From: Stephanodiscus triporus
Lineage: Eukaryota; Bacillariophyta; Thalassiosirophyceae; Thalassiosirales; Thalassiosiraceae
Direction of reading: 5' to 3'
DNA length: 20,961 nt
Assembly: GCA_036939755.1 (NCBI GenBank)
Contig: JALLAZ010000228.1
Coordinates: 1 to 20,961, forward strand
Shown: positions 1-7,902 of the stretch, piece by piece
How positions within the stretch are numbered: the stretch's first letter is position 1
Layout of the letters: each line of letters begins with the position of its first letter
Notes under the pieces: model-generated
What the model was told of the DNA's origin: nothing
The model's database searches: none
Seen by the model: only the letters and a program-made list of their open reading frames with translations
Position numbers and translations under genes: made by a program

Positions 1-940
1 CCATGGACGGAAAACTGCTGCCGGAGGGCCAGTGCCGACGTTACCGCCGCCTCCCACTGCTGTCTCAGCTCAACCCCGATAGAACATTCCTTCGACGTGT
101 AATGCCAAGGATAGAAGGGGTTGATCTGTATCCCACACTGATGACATCAACTATACTTCCCCTCCGACGGAACTACCACCAAGTCCATCGGATGAACATC
201 CCAAAAATGCCGACGCAAGTTCCAGCCATCGTTCAGAAGCCCCTCACACCGCGGGGAACGGGCAAGCCAGTTTGCCCTGTCGTCCCCTGTGGTGCGTGAC
301 GGTGTAAGTCGCCGGGGGACAATCCTCCAACAAGTCCTCGGGCACAACCTGCGACTGATAGATGTCATGGAACTAGCCAGCATAACCTTCCCACATTGGC
401 GACACTCCACCGGATGAGCATTCCACTCAGCGCCCGTAACTCTCCCGCACTGCATCCGCCGATAGGAGTCAAACGGGAGTTGGGTCCGTATCCGACCCAG
501 GGTGCAGATCATCGTCTGCATCTTCTTCGTGTTCGTTTGAAGCCCCACCTGTGCAAATAACCCTACGACAATATCCAGTGCGCGCTGAAGGAATTCCGCG
601 TCCCTCGATGCGAGGTACGCGTCGTCGACATAAAAGATAGCAAAGAAGGTTGACGTCAGGTCGTCCAGCTCCGCTTCCTCATAGTCGCCCTCTTCCCTCA
701 GCTGCCAAAACCACTCACGGGCAACGGCATCGACCAAGATGTTAAACAGCTTGGCCGAAAGCGGGCCCCCTTGGGTCACCCCGCGGCCCGCCTTGAATGG
801 CTGGCCGTAATTGCCCGATGCACGGCACACCATGATGGCGTCGCGCCAATAGTTTCGGATGAGTCGAATCATTCGGGGCCACTGATGAACATGTTGTTGC
901 TTGCAGAGCATACATTCTTTTGCCTGGTAGACTTCCACAC
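1..940 (-). pseudogene. Decayed reverse transcriptase of a non-LTR-like retroelement (partial, runs off window)
   Basis: Reading on the minus strand, the frame from about 940 contains RT motif B (GVTQGGPLSAKLFNILVDAV) and, about 50 residues on, the catalytic motif FYVDD. A Cys/His zinc-finger-like tail follows: C-R-Q-C-G-K, then a second finger (C-E-G..H-F-W-D-V-H), then C-H-Q-C-G. The element is dead. A stop (TAA near 967) precedes the frame, so the palm aspartate motif (motif A) is missing. The zinc-finger loop is out of frame between about 370 and 250, where another frame restores sensible sequence (HDIYQSQ...ACPFP). A TGA at 147-149 interrupts the frame, after which the same frame stays open to position 1 with residues such as ALALRQQF. 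Seen: the motifs, the stop and the frame breaks. Inferred: 5' truncation typical of non-LTR retrotransposition. The exact clade cannot be named. The 3' end lies outside the window. Confidence 0.85.
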
Positions 941-1050
941 ATAAACTTTCATGTCTGTGTTTTGCATCTTAAAAATATTCACACCATAGTAGTAGTATCA
1001 TCACTGCAAAATCTTTTGGGAATACCTTCTTTGCAACAACTAGCTTTCAG

Positions 1051-1082
1051 TTTGTATCATGGCGGGTTTGTATCATGGCGGG
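1051..1082. repeat. Perfect 16-bp tandem duplication
   Basis: TTTGTATCATGGCGGG occurs twice back to back (1051-1066 and 1067-1082) with no mismatch, suggesting a recent slippage or duplication event. Confidence 0.9.
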
Positions 1083-1185
1083 TGCAAGAGCAGGAGCCAT
1101 TGTACGGCAGCAGCAAAGGCAGTGTCAAAGTCTCATGAGAATGAGAAAAGGCGAAGTCAGCAGCAAGAACATGTACATGACGTGA

Positions 1186-1476
1186 CTGCCAATCAGGGGA
1201 GCGACAAAGTGAAATACGGCAGACTGATCTGACGGGGCATGCAGAGGGGTGTGCATGTCTGCCAGAGGAGCAATGAAGTGAGATAAGGCAGAACGATCTG
1301 ACTCTGACGGGGCATGCAGAGGGGCATCATGCATGTCTGTCAGAGAAGCGACAAAGTGAAATACAGAAGACCCATTGGATGGGGCATGCAGAGGGACACG
1401 CAAGTCTGTCAGCGGAGCGACAAAGTGAAATACGGCAGACCAATCTAACGGGGCATGCAGAGGGGTGCACACGTCT
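1186..1476. repeat. Imperfect tandem repeat, four units of about 69-78 bp
   Basis: Each unit contains GCGACAAAGTGAAATAC (varied in unit 2) followed by GGGGCATGCAGAGGG and ends near GTCT. The GGGGCATGCAGAGGG core starts at 1234, 1309, 1381 and 1450. Approximate units are 1186-1260, 1261-1338, 1339-1407 and 1408-1476. All lengths are multiples of three, so one minus-strand frame stays open through the array and reads a repeating PLHAPS..SAVFHFVAPL pattern. That frame has no ATG at its start, so I do not call it a gene. Confidence 0.85.
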
Positions 1477-1575
1477 GAAGAGGAGTACCATGCAGAGAAT
1501 GGTGCGCATCAACTTAATTTATTATTGTTGAATAAATTGTCTTCTATTTTTGTATTTGTTATCACTTATCACGCT

Positions 1576-1722
1576 GCAAGACAAATAATTGAAAGACCCT
1601 GTCATCTTCTTTCACATGCCGTGCACAACAGCAAGTTGACAACACTGCCACAAAGCAAAAGAAGGTGACAGCCTAGTTGGCAAAGAATGTTGGAGGCAAG
1701 ACAAATAATTGAAAGACTTGCC
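1576..1722. repeat. 22-bp direct repeat bracketing a 14-bp inverted repeat
   Basis: GCAAGACAAATAATTGAAAGAC is present in substance twice, at 1576-1597 and 1696-1717 (22 bases each). Between the copies, CTGTCATCTTCTTT (1599-1612) and AAAGAAGGTGACAG (1658-1671) form inverted arms with one mismatch. The second copy is itself enclosed by GGCAAG and CTTGCC (1695-1700 and 1717-1722). The arrangement resembles a small non-autonomous element or its footprint, but no protein or target-site duplication proves this. Confidence 0.6.
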
Positions 1723-1808
1723 AAGGACCATGTTACTGTAACCTTGTTTCAAAACATGACATGATTTATTTTGGGGTATGCATAGGCGCAGTGAAATATC
1801 ACCTGTCG

Positions 1809-1829
1809 CTTCGTGCCTTGTGCACGAAG
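1809..1829. repeat. Short stem-loop (8-bp stem, 5-nt loop)
   Basis: CTTCGTGC at 1809-1816 is followed by CTTGT and then GCACGAAG at 1822-1829, a perfect 8-bp stem. It lies about 600 bp upstream of the next gene. No transcript or terminator role can be shown from sequence. Confidence 0.55.
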
Positions 1830-2428
1830 AGAAACTCTACCCTTTTGATATGTTCCATAAGTTAAAATACATTGAGCAATGTAATTTTGTCATCACCTTC
1901 ATTCAATGAAAAGACGACGGCTGGCTTCAAAGGGGGGGGTGCAATGGTCTTGACTCCGAATTATCCCTTTTTATACTACTAGATAGTTGCATGTTGGAGG
2001 CAGCAGTGGGGTCTAATGACCAGATTATTTCTTGCCATGTTCTTGGTTGTGTTGATGCGATGCTGGTGCTGGGATTCATACATGCAGTTGGCTTGCTTAA
2101 ATTAGCAGTGTTGGTTCCTGTGCATGCATAACAAATCATTCTGGTGTTTGTTTGTGGTATGTACCCACTTAAGCGTATTTGTGGTACCTAGTTACAGGAT
2201 TCCTCAACCTCATCAAACCCTAAAACGGAAAGCGTTCAACGGTTCAAGGGCACATTATTCCCACGGCGGACTCAGTAAAACTTCGATTACTTCGCCTATT
2301 CTAAGAATGTACGGAGTTCCCCAACGCCGCCAGCGCGCGGCCCCAATTACAAAAAAGTGTGAAGGAGATGCAATAAGTCTTACCATGACTTCTTCACACG
2401 CGCACTACTCCCCTAAAAGGCACAAGCC

Positions 2429-5248
2429 ATGAGAACCAAGCCAAAGACGAAGAGCGGCGCCACAGCCATGATCTCCACAAGAAGTGATAAGGTGGGCACA
2501 AATGCCGCCGATGGAACGGATGACGCCACGTCCAGGGCCAGGGAGGCGGCGCTCGCAGAGGTCAAGGAGATCATGCGCAACGGCGGCACCCATGCCGAGG
2601 CGGTAGCGGCGGCCAAGATGGTTGCACGCATGGTGCTAGAGAAGAGGAAGCAGGGATTGTCCCATGAAGGTGGCGCAGATTCTGATATTGACCATATCGG
2701 ATCGGACAAGCCAACGCCACTGACCGTTGCATCCGCCAATAAGAACGCAGCGGCCACCGTCGCTCAGGGTAGGATTGTACTGCCTCCTCGGGGCCCAGCG
2801 AACGTCGAGGGCGGAGGAAGAGTGGGGATCTTCGGTAAATTGCGCAACAAAAAGGGTCGCAATGAAAAGGAAACGACGAAGAACGGTGATAAGAAAGCGA
2901 AAGCGAAAGCGAAAACGAAAACGAATAATGTCACCGCCGTTGAAGGAAAGGGACGGAAGGTCAAGGACGGAAAATGGACAAGTAAGGAACAGAAGGCCAA
3001 GAAAGGAAAGGGGAAAAGTGTCTTTCAGATTAAATCAAACTCCCCTTTACGCCGGTCAAAAGAGGCGAACGGACAACAGGCGGCACCCGAACCGCCCGCG
3101 GAGAGTGGCGGTGACGATCAACCAGTTCCCGAAGATGGGACATTGCTCGTCACCCATGAGCCAGCAGACGAAGCTGAGTACAAGGGTGAGCGCAAGGCCA
3201 AAATTTCAAAGGGCCCCTGGATCAAATCCGAAATCAGCGTCTCGTCTGGCCTGGTCTTGAATGGCAACAGATCAGCGCCTGCATCTAGGAGCATTGGCCA
3301 CGACTCTTTGACGTTTCATCATGCAAATACCATTTATCAGAAGGGTATTGAGTCCTCTCTCGCGCCTACACAAGACAAGTCCGATGAAGGCATAGTTCAC
3401 TCGGTGCAGTTTTTCGATAAGGTCATGCGTGCTGCCGAGAAGACAATATTTCCAATCAAGAGCGAGAAGAAGGCAGGCATGAGAACAAAGAGCGACTTTA
3501 GTGACGAGTCAAATTTAAAGCAAAATGCAACATGTTACCCTGACATTATGTCGTGCTTAGATGGTTGCTTGGGGCAAGAGTACTTACCCTTTTCACTTCA
3601 AGACGAACACAGCTTCGAAACCAGTGTCCTGGAAAGCACGGCTGCAATGAGCATGGACGACTCTAACACCACCGCCACTTCAGGTACAGGTGTAAAACGA
3701 TTCAATGATGGCTATGGTATGGGCCAACATTCGTACGAGGAAGCTGAAAAGTCGGTTTCGTGGGCAGACCTTAGTGTTTCACAGTTAATTAATGATCCTT
3801 GCGTTCTAGATCTCAGTGTATCACCCACAAACGAGGATACACGTGATCCATCATTTGTTTGGGCTACAGCAAGAAGACTGATAAGTGGCAGACGCAAGGA
3901 CAAGAAGAATACTACGTCGAAGATGGATGGCAGTCAAGATCTATCGGGTCGGCCAAGAACAAGAAGACTGATTAGTAGAAAACTCAAGGGCAAGAAGAAT
4001 ACTTCCTTAAAGATGAATGATGATTGTATGGAGACCATTTCAACCAAGGGCACCCTGCCAAAAAGAACTGGCATGAGCTCACTTGTAACAGGCACTACCA
4101 TCAACAAGCGTGCCTCCTCCAAAACCTACTTTCCGCCAGGTGGACGTGAGGCGGATATTGCTGTTTTTGAAGGAGTGGACGACAGAGAAATTCGTGTTCA
4201 GGATGCTTTCAATGGAGGGTTAGATGAAGGAAACGAATACAAGACAAACCAGACAAAAACTGGGGCGAACACAGTGGGCTTTAAGGATGGTTATGGCCCA
4301 AACTGGAGAGATACTGTTTCAGACACGGCGGGGACTACAGCTCATCCTGTGAATACACATGCGGGCCAATGTCGAAAGCAGCAACAGCAACGAACACATC
4401 TTCCAGGACAGATGCACCAACATCCAGGAGAAGCCCCACACCCAAGCAGCGGTCATTCTTCTCCATTGAGCCCCTCCATGTTGCAAAATAATCGCAGAGG
4501 AAACTTGCTGAGTCCTGCCCATGATGAATACTACCAAAATAGTCTTGGCAATGCTGATGAACATCATAACCCTAAGTATGCTCTAACCAGTGCAGTGTTA
4601 GGAGGAGTGCAACAGCATCACCATTCCGACATGCTCGTTTCAAGAGGTCCCTGTTTTAAGATCAATGCTAATTTATCAGTAGAGTCCACTGATGAGGAGA
4701 GACAAGATCGGTATGCTGGTGCAGAGCAGCAGGAGTTGGACATGCGAGACGACAAGACGTTGGTGGACTCTGGTCCTCCCCACTCGCCTGTGAGTGGGAT
4801 GGCTATAGCTGGATCTGCCATGGGTGGATATGGCATTGCTAATATGACTAATAACAGAATGATTGGTCAGCAAGGTCATCAAGGAATGGCAGGTAATGCT
4901 GCCATGGGCTACAATGCTGGCGAAACTTTTGTTGTGAACGATTATACTGGGATGATGACTGTACCGACTTCTTCGTCTAATGTGACATACGACGACTGTA
5001 CACTCGACTTAATTATGGGTAAATTGGATCATCCATACAATCATGTGCATCATGTGACGCAACTGGGACATCAATCACAGCTACACCAGCAGGGTTACAG
5101 CCATCAGCCAATGCAGCAGCTTGGCCAAATCAGCAGTGTTCAGCAGTCACAGGCTTGGGCTCAAGCTCAGGCTAACATTAATGGTGGCATGCAGCACTAT
5201 GGCACCAACGTTTTTGGGTCAACACGAGCCATGCAGTATGAATATTGA
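2429..5248 (+). CDS. Hypothetical low-complexity protein, 939 aa
   Basis: A single uninterrupted frame of 939 codons starts at the first ATG after an in-frame TAA at 2414. I do not recognise the family. Residues 38-75 are Ala/Lys/Glu-rich and probably helical. Residues 130-210 are strongly basic, with an alternating Lys-Ala/Lys-Thr run near 155-165, consistent with nucleic-acid binding or a nuclear signal (inference). Residues about 480-502 and 510-532 are a tandem duplication sharing RRLIS..K..KKNT..KM. The C-terminal third (about 640-939) is rich in Gln, His, Met, Gly and Ser, with QQQQ at 651-654 and HHH near 730, typical of disordered regulatory or RNA-associated proteins. There is no signal peptide, membrane segment or enzyme motif. 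An intron-less ORF of this length in ordinary base composition supports a real gene. It is tail-to-tail with mannose-6-phosphate isomerase. Confidence 0.8.
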   Translation: MRTKPKTKSGATAMISTRSDKVGTNAADGTDDATSRAREAALAEVKEIMRNGGTHAEAVAAAKMVARMVLEKRKQGLSHEGGADSDIDHIGSDKPTPLTVASANKNAAATVAQGRIVLPPRGPANVEGGGRVGIFGKLRNKKGRNEKETTKNGDKKAKAKAKTKTNNVTAVEGKGRKVKDGKWTSKEQKAKKGKGKSVFQIKSNSPLRRSKEANGQQAAPEPPAESGGDDQPVPEDGTLLVTHEPADEAEYKGERKAKISKGPWIKSEISVSSGLVLNGNRSAPASRSIGHDSLTFHHANTIYQKGIESSLAPTQDKSDEGIVHSVQFFDKVMRAAEKTIFPIKSEKKAGMRTKSDFSDESNLKQNATCYPDIMSCLDGCLGQEYLPFSLQDEHSFETSVLESTAAMSMDDSNTTATSGTGVKRFNDGYGMGQHSYEEAEKSVSWADLSVSQLINDPCVLDLSVSPTNEDTRDPSFVWATARRLISGRRKDKKNTTSKMDGSQDLSGRPRTRRLISRKLKGKKNTSLKMNDDCMETISTKGTLPKRTGMSSLVTGTTINKRASSKTYFPPGGREADIAVFEGVDDREIRVQDAFNGGLDEGNEYKTNQTKTGANTVGFKDGYGPNWRDTVSDTAGTTAHPVNTHAGQCRKQQQQRTHLPGQMHQHPGEAPHPSSGHSSPLSPSMLQNNRRGNLLSPAHDEYYQNSLGNADEHHNPKYALTSAVLGGVQQHHHSDMLVSRGPCFKINANLSVESTDEERQDRYAGAEQQELDMRDDKTLVDSGPPHSPVSGMAIAGSAMGGYGIANMTNNRMIGQQGHQGMAGNAAMGYNAGETFVVNDYTGMMTVPTSSSNVTYDDCTLDLIMGKLDHPYNHVHHVTQLGHQSQLHQQGYSHQPMQQLGQISSVQQSQAWAQAQANINGGMQHYGTNVFGSTRAMQYEY
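3870..4049 (+). repeat. Two-copy 90-bp in-frame tandem duplication inside the 939-aa gene
   Basis: CAAGAAGACTGAT recurs exactly 90 bp apart (from 3870 and 3960), and the diverged copies remain in frame (30 codons each). Both encode a basic RRLIS..KKNT segment. Confidence 0.75.
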
Positions 5249-5915
5249 AATTAGGTTCCAAATAGATCTATTCATATCATTGAGATGAAAAAAATACTCA
5301 CTCGTTCAACAATGGTGGCAGCCAAAAGGCATTCATTTTCATCGGCAAGTGCCCATAGAATATTAAATGAAGGCCATACTTTGTCTTTAGTCTTTGTGTG
5401 AATATTGGAAAAATGAAATTACCTGTGCTAATTAGCGCATAATAAAGTCCTCTGGAATGGCAAATTGATTCAGCGTTCCAAATGGATTCCTCTAAGTTAA
5501 TAAACAACTGTGGGGTCATATTTGTTTACGACACGCTTGTATCTCTAAGTATCTCGACAGCGGCAAATCAGAGTAGCCACTGACATAACGCGGTAGGACG
5601 GCATGCGTTGAATAGCCCTGGTAGCTTCACAGAGCGGTGAAAACTGGGTCCGATGTAAGGTGCAGCGGTTTTGGCCAATCTGATTGCGTTACCGGTAGAT
5701 AAAGAGTGCGCAGGTGACTATTGAATTATTTCAGAGTAAGTGCGTATGTACAACCCTAATCGCCGCGAAAATAGTCTGAGAGTGCACTATCAATAGCAAA
5801 AAGTAATCGACCCGTAAAGTTAAGACAAAAGCTTCAGTAAGAAAGACGCTCTGTAGGCTTCCACGCTTACTTCAAGGGTGTAACCCCCCCCCTACTGGAA
5901 AATTTGCCGCTGCCG
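5249..5915. other. Tail-to-tail intergenic region
   Basis: This 667-bp region holds the 3' ends of two convergent genes. An AATAAA occurs at about 5441-5446 on the plus strand, roughly 200 bases past the stop of the 939-aa gene, and could serve as its polyadenylation signal. A C tract (5885-5892) lies just past the end of the isomerase gene. No RNA gene or coding frame with support is seen. Confidence 0.5.
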
Positions 5916-7328
5916 TTAACACACATTCGCAGTGCCATCCAAGGGACGGTCGGGAGAGGGCGCCGCGAGACAACTCCTCGGACTTGGCCTTGGCGACTCC
6001 GGCGGCAGCGCGAACTCCCCTTTCCACGTCTTCGCCCCATGGGACGACGTGCTGAGGTTCGGCTGGTCGATGTGCTGATTCTCGTGGGCGAGCGCGATGC
6101 GGAGAGGGCCGTGCTTGCTCGAGTTGACCGCGAGCGTGAGGGGGGGACAGTCAGACGGCATGTAGTACGACCGACCAGGGCGCATCACGAGTCTCTGTCC
6201 GTCGTCGTTGTCCGTGTTCCCGGATCCCTCGATGACGATGAATATCGCAGGCACGGGCAGGCGGGGGAGGGTGATGTCCTCTCCGGGATTGCACGTGATG
6301 ACCATGACCTCGAACTCCTTCGTTGGGGGGGTGTATCTCATGATCCTGTCGTCACCGTAGGCGGGCGTGCCGGCGTTGATGGTCGGCCCTCCCATGGAGT
6401 ATGTGAGCATGCTAACGAGGTTGTCGACGTCCTTGAACTTGGGCGTGAGTCCCGCCCGGACGACGTTGTCGCTGCATGCCATGCACTCGATGATCTCCCC
6501 GGCCACGTAGGCGTGGGGCTCATTCGCGGCCATGTAAAAGCTCTCCCCGGGAGCGATTAGGAGGTAATTGAGGAGGAATGGGGCCATGGCGCCGGAATCC
6601 CCCGGGAATTGCTGCGCCAGCCTCAGTATGGCGCGCGCGCACTTCCTCTCCCACGGCGGCTCCTCGTGGGGATGGACGAAATCGCAGCTCTGCTCCTTTT
6701 GCAGCCTCCTGAGCAGCACCTTCAGCTGCCCCGACGACGTCTCTCTCGGGCAGCTCATGAAGCTCTTGAAGAGACACCGCAGCGCCGCCTTCTTGTCCTC
6801 CTCCTCCTGGCTGCATAGGAAGACCTTGAGCTTGGCCTCGTTGGAGATGCACGCCGCGAACTCCGGATGCTTCTTGATCAGGATCGCGATCTCCTCGAGT
6901 CGGCGAAAGCCGCACATCGCCTCGAAGGGGGTGAGGGCCACCGCGAGCTCCGGCTTGTGGTTGTCGTCCGCGTACTCCTTCGGGTTGTCCCTGTGCAGGT
7001 CGCGCGCGAGTTCCTTGCAGGGATGGGCCTGGATGCTCAGGGCCTTCCCCGCGCTCAGGACCTTGAACAGGAACGGGAGCTGTCCGCCGACGGCCTGCTC
7101 GAGGGAGGTGCCGTCCCGTATCGTGGCCGGTCCGGAGGGATGCGTCCCAAGCCAAAGCTCCGCGTAGGGCGCGTCGGGATCGACCTCGTCGATGACGCCG
7201 CTCTCGAGGGCGAACCGCGCCACGCGCGAGTCGAGGCCGCGGATGCCCCAGGCGTAGTCCTTGACCACGGGACGGAGGGGCAGGATGTTGCTCTTCGAGT
7301 CGGTGGAGTAGGTGTGCTGGGATGCCAT
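5916..7328 (-). CDS. MPI: Mannose-6-phosphate isomerase (type I phosphomannose isomerase)
   Basis: This 470-residue zinc enzyme interconverts fructose-6-phosphate and mannose-6-phosphate, the entry step to GDP-mannose for glycoprotein and cell-wall polysaccharide synthesis. It is presumably cytosolic, as no targeting peptide is seen. The N-terminus has the family pattern KDYAWG (residues 23-28) and ELWLGTHPSGP (57-67). Zinc ligands expected for the family are all present: Gln100 and His102 in SIQAHP, Glu127 in NHKPELAVAL and His272 in ANEPHAYVAGE. The catalytic Arg291 lies in VVRAGLTPKFKDV with Lys297. The family is about 390-440 residues; here a Pro/Ser-rich tail of about 35 residues follows the final beta-rich domain (KTWKGEFALPPESPRPSP...). 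The ATG at 7328 gives a normal N-terminus. There is no intron. The gene is divergent from the LRR gene and may share a promoter region with it. Confidence 0.95.
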   Translation of the reverse strand: MASQHTYSTDSKSNILPLRPVVKDYAWGIRGLDSRVARFALESGVIDEVDPDAPYAELWLGTHPSGPATIRDGTSLEQAVGGQLPFLFKVLSAGKALSIQAHPCKELARDLHRDNPKEYADDNHKPELAVALTPFEAMCGFRRLEEIAILIKKHPEFAACISNEAKLKVFLCSQEEEDKKAALRCLFKSFMSCPRETSSGQLKVLLRRLQKEQSCDFVHPHEEPPWERKCARAILRLAQQFPGDSGAMAPFLLNYLLIAPGESFYMAANEPHAYVAGEIIECMACSDNVVRAGLTPKFKDVDNLVSMLTYSMGGPTINAGTPAYGDDRIMRYTPPTKEFEVMVITCNPGEDITLPRLPVPAIFIVIEGSGNTDNDDGQRLVMRPGRSYYMPSDCPPLTLAVNSSKHGPLRIALAHENQHIDQPNLSTSSHGAKTWKGEFALPPESPRPSPRSCLAAPSPDRPLDGTANVC

Positions 7329-7349
7329 CTTGCTACTCTTATTGCTGGT

Positions 7350-7365
7350 ATCTCTCTAGAGAGAT
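7350..7365. promoter_or_regulatory. Perfect 16-bp palindrome in the MPI leader/promoter
   Basis: ATCTCTCTAGAGAGAT is its own reverse complement and sits 22 bp upstream of the MPI start codon. It could be a transcription-factor dimer site or a leader hairpin. Only the symmetry is seen; function is inference. Confidence 0.6.
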
Positions 7366-7844
7366 GTGGTTTACCTCTAATGAACGTTACACCACTCCTC
7401 CCTCTCGGAATGAAATCAGCACACTGCAGCAACGAATATTTTTTCATGTGGGATCGTTGGCGTGCCCCTGAATCACGCATACTGTACATATCGCAGTGGT
7501 GACGCTTGTAGAACTTCCGCGAGCATCTTGACTGTCCGATTTTTGCGATGGTGCACTCACCCATATTAAACTCACTAATCTCATTAAAACCACTAATTGC
7601 CCGCATCGACATCTGACTACTCCTACTAATCTCTCTACTGACGCAGAGTGGTTTGTAGAGTTTGTATGGTATCGTAGAACGGGTCATTCTAGAGACGAGC
7701 GAGTATCGTAGGAGTAATTTTTAATTTTTATTCAACATTTTTCTCCTCATCAAACTGATTCCTTCGTACCATAGTAAGCAAGCTGTACCATATCGTACTA
7801 AGAGTACCTAGGTAGGTAACACACAAGGATCTCATCCTCCACCA

Positions 7845-7854
7845 TATAAAAAAA
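7845..7854 (+). promoter_or_regulatory. TATA-like element upstream of the LRR gene
   Basis: TATAAAAAAA lies about 50-58 bp upstream of the ATG at 7903, a plausible core promoter position for a short-leader transcript. No transcription start is known. Confidence 0.45.
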
Positions 7855-7902
7855 GGGTCGATCAGTCGAAGGCGAATCTTCATATATGGTATTATCTTGA
7901 CG

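Larger units (their letters stand above)
941..2428. other. Intergenic region with repeats and hairpins, no supported gene
   Basis: This 1.5-kb stretch lies between the RT relic and the 939-residue gene. It contains a perfect 16-bp tandem duplication, a run of about 70-bp tandem repeats, a 22-bp direct repeat bracketing an inverted repeat, and an 8-bp stem-loop, all listed separately. Open frames exist but are short, lack recognisable domains, or start at non-ATG codons. The last 300 bases are presumably the promoter and 5' leader of the gene at 2429, where an upstream ORF (2124-2432) is open. Confidence 0.6.
7329..7902. promoter_or_regulatory. Divergent intergenic region between MPI and the LRR gene
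   Basis: This 574-bp region separates two head-to-head genes, so both promoters should lie here. It contains a 16-bp perfect palindrome next to MPI, a TATA-like element near the LRR gene, and short scattered ACTAAT motifs (about 7564-7630). Several GTATCGTA/TACCATA-like words occur between 7670 and 7800. No credible coding frame is present other than shadows of the neighbours. Confidence 0.6.

Noticed and set aside
5904..7502. Long open frames on the plus strand across the isomerase gene
   Set aside because: They are shadows of a GC-rich coding sequence; the minus-strand frame has all catalytic residues.
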